NCBI GenBank assembly: GCA_964620445.1
Contig: CAZUHB010000005.1
Span: 1-64,000, forward strand
Reading direction: 5' to 3'
Source of the DNA: CAZUHB01 sp964620445
GTDB taxonomy: Bacteria > Planctomycetota > B15-G4 > CAYZWU01
Length of the DNA stretch: 64,000 nucleotides
Part shown: piece by piece, positions 44,211 to 51,874 of the stretch
Position numbering within the stretch: position 1 is the stretch's first letter
Layout of the letters: every line of letters begins with the position of its first letter
Made by a program: the position numbers and the translations under genes
The notes under the pieces: generated by a model
The model's input: the letters and a program-made list of their open reading frames with translations, nothing else
The model's database searches: none
What the model was told of the DNA's origin: nothing

Positions 44211-45146
44211 TCAGAGATCTGGAAGCTCCCTCAGGCCCTCCTCGACCGACCTGATTCGAAAGGGCAGGGTCCGCGACGCCAGATCGATGCCGAGAGAGAG
44301 ATCGAGCGGACGCGGGGGAGACGCTTTCAGGCCTTCCGAGAGAGCGGATTCGATCAGATCGCTCCTCAGTCCGAACCGCGACGCCAGGGCACAGCCGAAT
44401 TCGAACCTGCTCAGCCGATCCGGCCCGGCAAGGTGGATCAGTCCCGAGAAGTCGCTATCCGCCAGGAAGAGAACGGCCCTGACCAGATCGTCGACCAGCA
44501 CCGGCGTTCGATACTCGTTGGTGAACAGCCGCAGAGTCCGACCCTGACCGAATGCGTTGATCAGGCCCTCGGAAGCGGAGCGGCGTCCGCTCGGCGAGAC
44601 GCCATAGATCAGGGAGAGGCGGGCCACGACAGAGTCCGGATTCGCATCAAGCACCGAGCTCTCTCCGGCGGCTTTCGTGATGCCGTAGCGATGCACGGGA
44701 GCGGGAGGATCATTCTCCCCGTAGAAACTCCCTGTGCCGTCGAAAACCTGATCGGTCGAGAAGTGCACGAACCGCGCGCCGCGCGCACGGCACCAGGCAG
44801 CCATGAGAGCGGGCGCGGCGCTGTTCACGGCCCGGGCACCCCCTGGATCGGCCTCACAGGGGACGATATCAGGCATGGCGGCGCAGTTGACAAGGAGCGA
44901 TGGAACGGTCTGGTCGAGGATTCGGGTGAGCCGCGCCGCGTCGGCCAGGTCGACTCCGCCCCCTGCGATACCCTCCGGTGCGGGCGAGGACGATCGGCCG
45001 AAAAGCCCGGTTACATCGGCGTCCCCGGCAGATAGAGCTCTGAAGAGCGCGCCCCCGAGAAGGCCGCTCGCGCCCGTGATAAGGATCGTTCGCTTGATTT
45101 TTGATCTCACAGAATCCGCCACTTCTTTCCGGCTTACCGAAAGCAT
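44211..45146 (-). CDS. RmlD-like NAD(P)-dependent sugar reductase
   Basis: A 311-residue extended SDR enzyme with ILITGASGLLGGALFRAL as nucleotide site and HRYGITKAAGE containing the catalytic Tyr and Lys. FSTDQVFDG and GLIHLAGPDRLSRFEFG are typical of RmlD (dTDP-4-dehydrorhamnose reductase) and related proteins. No other rhamnose genes are near, so the sugar substrate is unknown. The start could also be the GTG just before RSKIKRTILITG. Confidence 0.78.
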   Translation of the reverse strand: MLSVSRKEVADSVRSKIKRTILITGASGLLGGALFRALSAGDADVTGLFGRSSSPAPEGIAGGGVDLADAARLTRILDQTVPSLLVNCAAMPDIVPCEADPGGARAVNSAAPALMAAWCRARGARFVHFSTDQVFDGTGSFYGENDPPAPVHRYGITKAAGESSVLDANPDSVVARLSLIYGVSPSGRRSASEGLINAFGQGRTLRLFTNEYRTPVLVDDLVRAVLFLADSDFSGLIHLAGPDRLSRFEFGCALASRFGLRSDLIESALSEGLKASPPRPLDLSLGIDLASRTLPFRIRSVEEGLRELPDL

Positions 45147-45257
45147 CCGGAATTGAGTTTACCAAACGGGGAGCAAGGTTAAAATGACCGCGGCGGATCG
45201 GGTTGACGTCCGCCTCGAGTATTACCGGGAATCATTGAGCTGCGAGGATCTGCTGCC

Positions 45258-46064
45258 ATGAAGCTAGGCCGATTCGATTTCGATCCGATGACCGAATTCT
45301 TTGTCATTGCCGGGCACTGCGTCATCGAATCGGAGGAGAGCACCGCTGCTCTCGCACGGAAGCTGGCCGACATTTCGGATAAATTGTCGATTCCCATCGT
45401 ATTCAAGGCGTCCTTCGACAAGGCGAATCGGAGCTCAATATCTTCTTTCCGCGGGCCAGGCATGAACAAAGGGCTCGAAATCCTGGCGACGATCAGAGAA
45501 GACTCCGGATTGCCGGTCATGGCCGATATCCATGAGCCATCCCAGGCAACGGCCGCGGCCGCGGTGCTCGACATGATTCAGATTCCGGCATTTCTTTGCC
45601 GCCAGACCGACCTTTTGACAGCGGCCGCATCGACCCGCAAGCCGATCAACATCAAGAAAGGGCAGTTTCTGGCTCCCTGGGACATGGCCAACGTTGTCGA
45701 GAAGGTGCGCACCGTGGGAGCCAAGGAGATCTTCCTCACCGAAAGAGGAAGTTGTTTCGGATACAACACCCTGGTCAACGACATACGTGCTATTCCCTAT
45801 CTACAGGAACTGGGCTGTCCAGTGGTTTTCGATGCGACCCATTCGGTCCAGATGCCGGGCGGACTGGGGCACGCCACGGGCGGCGACGCCGCGATGATAC
45901 CGATCCTGGCGCGGGCCGCTGTCGCGGCCGGATGCAACGGTGCATTTTTCGAGACGCACGAGAATCCGGAAGAGGCTCTTTGTGACGGCCCTAATATGAT
46001 ACAAATTAAAGAGTTGAAAAAACTGCTCGAACAGTTACTTAGTATTCGTCGCGCCAGCAGCTGA
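45258..46064 (+). CDS. kdsA: 3-deoxy-8-phosphooctulonate synthase
   Basis: Makes KDO-8-phosphate from arabinose-5-phosphate and phosphoenolpyruvate, a committed step to LPS. Motifs: KASFDKANRSS, NIKKGQFLAPWDM and TERGSCFGYNTLVND. The N-terminal AGHCVIESEE carries a cysteine where metal-dependent enzymes have their metal ligand; metal-free E. coli-type enzymes have Asn there. The residue before it is His rather than the usual Pro. Length 268 is normal. This gene is the best evidence for a Gram-negative outer membrane. Confidence 0.93.
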   Translation: MKLGRFDFDPMTEFFVIAGHCVIESEESTAALARKLADISDKLSIPIVFKASFDKANRSSISSFRGPGMNKGLEILATIREDSGLPVMADIHEPSQATAAAAVLDMIQIPAFLCRQTDLLTAAASTRKPINIKKGQFLAPWDMANVVEKVRTVGAKEIFLTERGSCFGYNTLVNDIRAIPYLQELGCPVVFDATHSVQMPGGLGHATGGDAAMIPILARAAVAAGCNGAFFETHENPEEALCDGPNMIQIKELKKLLEQLLSIRRASS

Positions 46065-46085
46065 GCGGGACAGCCTCTGTCAAAA

Positions 46086-46124
46086 CGCGCATTAGGAAAT
46101 GCAAATCGCGCATTATGCATTATG
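46086..46124 (+). promoter_or_regulatory. Phased direct repeats before the kinase gene
   Basis: CGCGCATTA occurs at 46086-46094 and again at 46107-46115, exactly 21 bp apart, or two DNA turns. The second copy is followed at once by GCATTATG (46117-46124). The repeats lie about 120-160 bp before the kinase start and just after kdsA, a good place for a regulator to bind on one face of the helix. Confidence 0.35.
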
Positions 46125-46244
46125 GAGTGCAAGACTTTACCGGGTCTCGCATCGAGTTTTTCTCCCCCGCTTCGGTGCGCGGGAGCGCCTGAGTGCATTC
46201 AAACGTCCGATCCTTCTTTACTGGATTCGTGATTTCCCGATCTG

Positions 46245-48152
46245 ATGAACGATTCGATCAACGATCACCTCGAGCCTGATGACGACACAGCGTCGGTGGC
46301 TTTTCCAGGTATCGACACCTTGAAAGGCAAGCGGCTCGGCGAGTTCCGCATCGTGCGCGAGATCGGTCGCGGCTCGATGGGCGTTGTTTTCGAGGCTGTT
46401 CAGGAAAACCTCGACCGAATAGTGGCGATCAAGCTTCTCCCGCCGAGCATCAATCTTCCCGAAAGGTCGATCCGCCGATTCCTCCGCGAGGCCGAATCCG
46501 TGGCCAAGCTGCACCACGAGAACATCGTTCAGATCTACGCCATCGGTCAGAAGGACTCCCTCTACTACTACGCCATGCAATACGTGGACGGTATCCCGCT
46601 CGATGAGGTCTTGAGCGACGAACACCCGATCTCCTTCGAGAGGATCGCCCGGATCATTCTCCAGGCGGCGAAGGCGATCGACTATGCCCACGACAACGGA
46701 ATCATTCATCGCGACATCAAGCCGGGCAATATTCTTCTCACCGAGAATGACAAGGTGGTGATCACCGACTTCGGGCTGGCGCGGCAGGAGCGGGGCGCGA
46801 CCCTCACCGAGTCGGGCGCGCTCGTGGGAACGCCGATCTACATGAGTCCCGAACAGGTTCTCGGCAAGAAAGGCGCCGTGGGAAAGAAATCGGACATCTA
46901 CTCGCTCGGCGTCACCCTCTTCGAACTCCTCACCGGAAAGCCGCCCTTCATCGGAACGAGCACCCAGGAAATCCTCAACCTCATCCTCGAGGAGGAACCG
47001 AAGGCGCCCCGCAAGATCCGCCCCGACGTGCCCTGGGAACTCGACGTGATCGCGATGAAGGCGATGGAAAAGGAGCCGCGCCAGCGTTTCGCCACGGCGA
47101 GCGACCTCGCGGCCGACCTCCGCCGCTACATCGACGGGGAGCCGATCCTGGCGCGCCCCTCGGGAACGGTGATCAAGCTGGCCAAGAAGGTGCGCAAGAA
47201 CAAGTGGGCCTCGGCCATCGCCGCGGCTGCGGCGATCCTGCTCATCGTCGTTCTGGTGATCACCTTCCAGTCTCAGGGGATGAAGAAAAACCTGGAGGAC
47301 TACGAGTCCGCCCTGCAGCAGGGCCAGCTTCTGCTCAGCGACATGGACAACGAAAACGACCACCAGGCGGAGGAACATTTCAGAACGGCGATCGCCCTCT
47401 TTCCAAAGAAACCCGATGCCTATTCCGGTCTGGGCCAGCTGTTCCGACGTCTTGCCGATCAGAAAGATGACCCTGAATCGGACGGAGCGAAGGAGCTGCG
47501 CGCCCAGGCCATGAAACCGCTCAACATTGCCCTCAACTATGATCCCCAGCACACGGGCGCCCTCCTCGAACGGAGCCGGATTCTCAGGCAGAATGGCGAC
47601 ACCAGGGGAGGTCTGGAAGACCTGCTCAAACTGCGCACCATCGACAAGGAGAACTTCACTGCTGCCTACGAGTGCACTGAAACCCTCTACGACTACTATC
47701 ACCAGCTCATGAAGGAGAAGCCTGAAGAAGATCACATGGAGGTGCTCAATTCATCCATGCTCTACGGCGAGGAAGCGTTGAAGTACGGCAACAACGTGGA
47801 AATGCGTTGTCTCATGGCCATGATCTACTACGAGAGGGCCAAATGCAGCAGCAATGGCGATGAGCAGAATTATTACCTCGAGAAAGCGCGCTACGAGATC
47901 GACATCGCCACCGAGCTCGACAAGAACAGCCGTAAGGCTTACATGATCAGGGATCAGATCGCCCGCGCCTTCGATGGCAGGCGCAGCATGTTCAATCTCT
48001 ACCAGTGGGCCAAGGAACAGGGTTTCGTCGATTCGGCCATATCCCAGGGTTCGGAGATTCTCGAGTTCGTGACCGGCAGTTTCCTGCCCAACATCATGCC
48101 CATCAACCCGGACGCCGAACCGGAGCGGACCGACGGAGAACCCGATGCCTGA
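46245..48152 (+). CDS. Membrane Ser/Thr protein kinase with C-terminal TPR-like region
   Basis: A 635-residue eukaryotic-type kinase. The kinase domain (about 34-300) has the P-loop GRGSMGVV, Lys63 in VAIKLL, HRDIKPGN with catalytic Asp157, DFG at 175-177 and GTPIYMSPEQV. One TM helix (about 325-345, AIAAAAAILLIVVLVIT) separates it from a C-terminal half with TPR-like helical repeats, outside the cytoplasm. This layout is common in Planctomycetota. It ends 11 bp from a convergent sigma54-type activator. Substrates are unknown. Confidence 0.92.
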   Translation: MNDSINDHLEPDDDTASVAFPGIDTLKGKRLGEFRIVREIGRGSMGVVFEAVQENLDRIVAIKLLPPSINLPERSIRRFLREAESVAKLHHENIVQIYAIGQKDSLYYYAMQYVDGIPLDEVLSDEHPISFERIARIILQAAKAIDYAHDNGIIHRDIKPGNILLTENDKVVITDFGLARQERGATLTESGALVGTPIYMSPEQVLGKKGAVGKKSDIYSLGVTLFELLTGKPPFIGTSTQEILNLILEEEPKAPRKIRPDVPWELDVIAMKAMEKEPRQRFATASDLAADLRRYIDGEPILARPSGTVIKLAKKVRKNKWASAIAAAAAILLIVVLVITFQSQGMKKNLEDYESALQQGQLLLSDMDNENDHQAEEHFRTAIALFPKKPDAYSGLGQLFRRLADQKDDPESDGAKELRAQAMKPLNIALNYDPQHTGALLERSRILRQNGDTRGGLEDLLKLRTIDKENFTAAYECTETLYDYYHQLMKEKPEEDHMEVLNSSMLYGEEALKYGNNVEMRCLMAMIYYERAKCSSNGDEQNYYLEKARYEIDIATELDKNSRKAYMIRDQIARAFDGRRSMFNLYQWAKEQGFVDSAISQGSEILEFVTGSFLPNIMPINPDAEPERTDGEPDA

Positions 48153-48163
48153 TCGGCAGGCGA

Positions 48164-49807
48164 TCAGCGCTCCTCGTTCAGGCCGATGGCGTACTTCTTG
48201 AGCCGGTTGTAGAGAGTGCGCCGCGGTATGCAAAGCTCCTTGGCGGCGCGCGCCTTGTTCCCCCCCGCCCGTTTGAGCGCGGCGCGGATCGCTTCCTTCT
48301 CGATCTCTTCCAGGGTCTTGCCCTCGTAAAGATCGCTCCCCGAAAGGCCCCGCGGTCCGGTCGATGCCAAGAGTGCGCCCACATCGTCGACACTGATCGT
48401 TTTCCCGCCGACAGCGTGCATCCGTCGGACCTCGTTCTCGAGCTCTCGCACGTTGCCCGGCCAGTTGTGGGCCATGAGCCTGCGCATCGCGTCGACCTGG
48501 ATCACTTTCTTTTCCTCGCCCGCTTCGCCCGCGAGCTTGGCCAGAAAGCTGTCCACGAGGAGCGGGATATCCTCGCGCCGCTCGCGCAGGGGCGGCACGC
48601 GGATCGCCATGACCTTGAGACGGTAGTAGAGATCTTCGCGGAACCTGCTCTCGCGGATCAACTCCGGTATGTCGGCGTTGGTCGCGGAGATGATCCTTAC
48701 CTTGACCTTGATCGGCTCGCGGCCTCCAACGCGCCTGAATTCCCCCTCCTGCAGGACGCGGAGCAGCTTTTTCTGCATCGAGAGCCCCATGTCGCCGATC
48801 TCGTCGAGAAAGAGCGTTCCTTCATGTGCGGCTTCGAAGAGACCGATCTTGCGCCTGTCGGCCCCGGTGAAGGCGCCCTTCTCGTAGCCGAAGAACTCGC
48901 TCTCAAGCAGGCTCTCCGAAATGGCCGCGCAGTTCTCGGAAACGAAGTGCCTGTCCCGGAGAGGTCCGTTGTAGTGAATGGCGCGCGCCACCAGTTCCTT
49001 GCCCGTGCCGCTCTCACCGTAGATGAGCACGGGATAGTTCGTGTCGGTCACGATGTCGAGAAGCCGGAACACCTCGGCGATGGCCGCGCTGCGGCCCACG
49101 ATGTTCGAGTAGTCGTACTTGAGCTTGTACGTCTCGCGCTGCGTTTCGAGCGCCTTCTTGATGACCTGGATCTCGTCGGCCTGGTATGCGACGCGCTCCT
49201 TCAAAGTCGCATTGAGCTTTTCCAGCTCGATCCTCTTCTCCTCGTTCTCCTCGTAGAGGCGGGCGTTTTCGAGAGCGATGGCCGCCTGGTCGGAGAAGAG
49301 ATCGAGAAAGACGCGGTCGTCTTCCGAAAAGGTTCCCTTCTGAAAACGGTTGTCGATGTAGACGCAGCCGATCACGGCGTCCTTGATCTTGAGCGGCGTG
49401 CACAGGATCGATCGGAGCTTCATGTCGGCCACTGAAGTGAAGGCCGCAAGGTTCTTGTCATCCATGGCGCTGTCGGTGAGCAACACGCATCCCTCTTCCA
49501 TCACCTTCTGCACCACCCCCCAACTCACCTTGGCATCGGCCTTGCGGATCTCCTCGCGATCGATGTTTCGGGCCACTTCGACCTGAAAGTTATCGCCCTT
49601 CGCCAGGATGAGGAAACCGCGTTCCGCGCCCATCAGGCTCACCACGGAATCGAGGATCAGGCTCAGGAGCCTCTTCAGAACCAGCTCGGAGTTGAGAGCG
49701 GTGTTGATCTCGATCAGCTTGACGAAGTGGTCCTCGGGCAGTCCCCTGTCTTTCCTCCGAAAGAGAAGGTCTTTCAGTGCGCTCGCGAAGCTCTTCTTTT
49801 TTGTCAT
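48164..49807 (-). CDS. GAF-domain sigma54-dependent transcriptional activator
   Basis: A 547-residue bacterial enhancer-binding protein. A GAF sensor domain (about 25-180) replaces a receiver domain. A coiled segment leads to the AAA+ domain (about 235-460) with Walker A GESGTGKE, the sigma54-contacting GAFTGADRRK and Walker B LFLDEIGDM. A Fis-type helix-turn-helix ends the protein (NKARAAKELCIPRRTLYNRL). The ATG at 49807 (MTKKKSFA) is preferred over an upstream open frame. It should turn on sigma54 promoters in response to a small ligand or redox signal. Confidence 0.93.
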   Translation of the reverse strand: MTKKKSFASALKDLLFRRKDRGLPEDHFVKLIEINTALNSELVLKRLLSLILDSVVSLMGAERGFLILAKGDNFQVEVARNIDREEIRKADAKVSWGVVQKVMEEGCVLLTDSAMDDKNLAAFTSVADMKLRSILCTPLKIKDAVIGCVYIDNRFQKGTFSEDDRVFLDLFSDQAAIALENARLYEENEEKRIELEKLNATLKERVAYQADEIQVIKKALETQRETYKLKYDYSNIVGRSAAIAEVFRLLDIVTDTNYPVLIYGESGTGKELVARAIHYNGPLRDRHFVSENCAAISESLLESEFFGYEKGAFTGADRRKIGLFEAAHEGTLFLDEIGDMGLSMQKKLLRVLQEGEFRRVGGREPIKVKVRIISATNADIPELIRESRFREDLYYRLKVMAIRVPPLRERREDIPLLVDSFLAKLAGEAGEEKKVIQVDAMRRLMAHNWPGNVRELENEVRRMHAVGGKTISVDDVGALLASTGPRGLSGSDLYEGKTLEEIEKEAIRAALKRAGGNKARAAKELCIPRRTLYNRLKKYAIGLNEER

Positions 49808-49948
49808 GGCCTTTCTACTCTCGGTGGACTCTGAATCCAGCGGGGGCCAGTTCTTCAAGGGTATCGCTCGACGAACTATCATCATACAGGAGGAAGGGGA
49901 TGAAGCAACCGGCGTGGAGAGGAATATGGAATCGATCCGAGCCGACGA

Positions 49949-50704
49949 TCAATACTCGGCCGCGAACTTCTCCTTGAGGCGCATGAGCATCCGCGTGATG
50001 ATCTGGCAGACGCGCGACTCCGAGATATCGATGATCTCACCGATCTCTTTCATGGTCATGCCCTCGTGGTAGTAGAGCATGATGATCATCTTTTCGAGCT
50101 GAGTGAGGCTTCCGTAAATGAGCTTGGTGATCTCCTGTCTCTGCACGATTTCGGAAGGTTCCTCCTCCACCATGGGCATACTGTTGCGGCCGTTGTTTCC
50201 CGGACGCGTGCAGTTTTCGATCTCCTCGGAGTTGAGCGAGATGATGTTGGAGAAGGTCAGCTTGAGAATCGTCGCACGAAGCTCGTCCACCGAAAGACTG
50301 AGCGCGAAAGCCAGTTCCCCATCGGACGGATCGCGGCCGAGTGTTTCCTTGAGTCCTGCCAAGGTGCGGCTCAATTCGGCTTCACGGTTTCGCGCTTCGC
50401 GCGGAATCCAGTCCTGGTTCCGCAATTCGTCGAGCATCGATCCCTTCACCCGCATGCGGCAGTAGCTCTCGAATCGCGTCCCGCGGGAGGGATCGTAATT
50501 GTCGATCGCCTTGATGAGGCCGCAGACGCCGGCGCTCGCGAGATCATCTTTATCCACCGTGTTCGGGAGGCGCGAGGAGATTTTCTTGGCAACGCCCTTC
50601 ACCAGGGGCAGGTAGGTTTCGACGAGCCGCGATCTGAGGCGCGGACTGTTGGTCCTCTTGAATCTGACCCAGAGTTGGGAGTGGGAAATCGATTCTTCTT
50701 TCAA
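49949..50704 (-). CDS. fliA: RNA polymerase sigma factor, FliA/WhiG (sigma28) family
   Basis: A 251-residue group 3 sigma factor with regions 2 (DDLASAGVCGLIKAIDNYD, then SYCRMRVKGSMLDELR), 3 and 4 (LTQLEKMIIMLYYHEGMTMKEIGEIIDISESRVCQI). The signature MRVKGSMLDELR is typical of flagellar/motility sigma28. No flagellar gene is seen in the window, so it may control motility elsewhere or another regulon. Upstream on the same strand lies the small divergent frame; downstream, 141 bp on, is the GAF-sigma54 activator. Confidence 0.88.
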   Translation of the reverse strand: MKEESISHSQLWVRFKRTNSPRLRSRLVETYLPLVKGVAKKISSRLPNTVDKDDLASAGVCGLIKAIDNYDPSRGTRFESYCRMRVKGSMLDELRNQDWIPREARNREAELSRTLAGLKETLGRDPSDGELAFALSLSVDELRATILKLTFSNIISLNSEEIENCTRPGNNGRNSMPMVEEEPSEIVQRQEITKLIYGSLTQLEKMIIMLYYHEGMTMKEIGEIIDISESRVCQIITRMLMRLKEKFAAEY

Positions 50705-50746
50705 AACAGATGGTCCTCCGAAGATTCGATCAGAAGGACCTCTCGT

Positions 50747-50890
50747 GTGACCTATCGGCTCATAGCGGCCGTAATCGTTTTTTTGATCCTTCTGACGTTT
50801 TCTCTTCTCGAACCTCGGCGGCGCACTCGGTCAGCCGAAAAGGAGGAAGGCAACGATTCAAAGCACACCGCTGTTCGTCTCGACTCTTGA
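50747..50890 (+). CDS. Candidate 47-residue membrane microprotein
   Basis: A GTG codon preceded 8 nt away by AAGGA opens a frame of 47 codons. The first half is one clear TM helix (YRLIAAVIVFLILLTFSLL), followed by an Arg-rich stretch EPRRRTRSAEK and a polar tail, a layout obeying the positive-inside rule with the N-terminus out. It lies divergent from the sigma28-type gene. No homologue is recalled, and a frame of this size could arise by chance, so it is a candidate only. Confidence 0.35.
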   Translation: MTYRLIAAVIVFLILLTFSLLEPRRRTRSAEKEEGNDSKHTAVRLDS

Positions 50891-51244
50891 GTAAGAGGGT
50901 GGTTCCCCAACCGCCGTCTCTAACTCTGCTTTCCTTTTTGAATCTGAACGGTATTTTTACTACATCTAGTCGTTCGAATCAAATAGAATCCAGTTGTCGT
51001 ACCAAGATTATAGGACAGGGTACTTCGTGATTTTGTTCTTCGAGAATCGACATCAGTTCGAAGGACCTTTTTTTACGTAACATTACTTTACTGGTCCTGC
51101 TTTGGTATTATTATGTTCGGAAGGTGAAAGAAGAACGTGGATTCCCCTGCCGGGGCTCAGGATTGGATAGCTGGCAACGAGTCGCTTGGTGAAGATCCAC
51201 AGAGGTTTCTACGTTTCGCTCAGAATCGATCAGGAGGTCAAGAG
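50891..51244. other. Gene-poor stretch before the FixJ-type regulator
   Basis: No convincing gene is seen. The stretch is AT-rich against its surroundings. It contains a small hairpin GGTGGTT-CCCC-AACCGCC near 50900 without an immediate T run, and a promoter-like segment at 51062-51111 listed separately. The remainder is leader sequence. Confidence 0.5.
51062..51111 (+). promoter_or_regulatory. Promoter-like segment with dyad before the FixJ-type gene
   Basis: An inverted repeat AGGACC (51062-51067) / GGTCCT (51093-51098) brackets an AT-rich spacer and is followed by TGGTATTAT, an extended -10 box (TATTAT at 51106-51111). A weak TTACTT lies 17 bp upstream of it. The dyad overlaps the presumed -35 region, a position suited to a repressor or activator. 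Confidence 0.4.
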
Positions 51245-51859
51245 GTGACCGAGAAATTTACGGTTTGTATCATCGATGACGATGACGACTTCAGGAAATC
51301 CTTGGCTTGGCTCCTTGAGCGCCACAAATTCAGCGTCCAGCAGTACTCGAGCGCGTCGAGTTTCCTCGACCAGACCCCTCCCGAAACGGGTTGCATCGTC
51401 ACCGATGTCAGGATGCCCGGCATGGACGGCCTCGAGCTTCAGGCAAGACTGATCGAGCGCCAGATCAATCTACCCGTTATTGTCATCACCGGATATGGCG
51501 ATATTGAAATGGCGGTCAAGGCGATGCAGAACGGCGCGCTCGATTTCATCGAGAAGCCTTTCGACGACAAGGAGTTCATCGAGATCATCAACAAGGCTCA
51601 GAAACGGGAATCGGAGGAACATAAAGAACGCCAGCTCGCCAATGATATCATGACACGGGTCTCCACCTTGTCCGCGCGGGAAAAGGAAGTGATGGAGCGC
51701 GTCGTGCGAGGTAAACCGAACAAGGTGATCGCGGCGGAATTCTTCCTCAGTCCTCGAACAGTGGAAATTCACCGGGCCAACATGATGCGGAAGATGAAGG
51801 TGGGATCAGTGGCCGAACTCGTTCGGATGACCTGCCTTGCCGAGAGATACGAAAAGTAG
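51245..51859 (+). CDS. FixJ-family two-component response regulator
   Basis: A 204-residue regulator. The receiver domain (1-120) has the acidic DDDDD near residues 11-15, phosphoacceptor Asp54 in VTDVRMPGMDG and the conserved Lys in FIEKPFDD. The C-terminal LuxR-type DNA-binding domain (about 140-200) contains LSAREKEVMERVVRGKPNK and RTVEIHRANMMRKM. AGGAGG 7 nt before the GTG at 51245 fixes the start. No histidine kinase is adjacent, so it is an orphan within this window. Confidence 0.92.
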   Translation: MTEKFTVCIIDDDDDFRKSLAWLLERHKFSVQQYSSASSFLDQTPPETGCIVTDVRMPGMDGLELQARLIERQINLPVIVITGYGDIEMAVKAMQNGALDFIEKPFDDKEFIEIINKAQKRESEEHKERQLANDIMTRVSTLSAREKEVMERVVRGKPNKVIAAEFFLSPRTVEIHRANMMRKMKVGSVAELVRMTCLAERYEK

Positions 51860-51874
51860 CGGCCTCGCTGTTGC

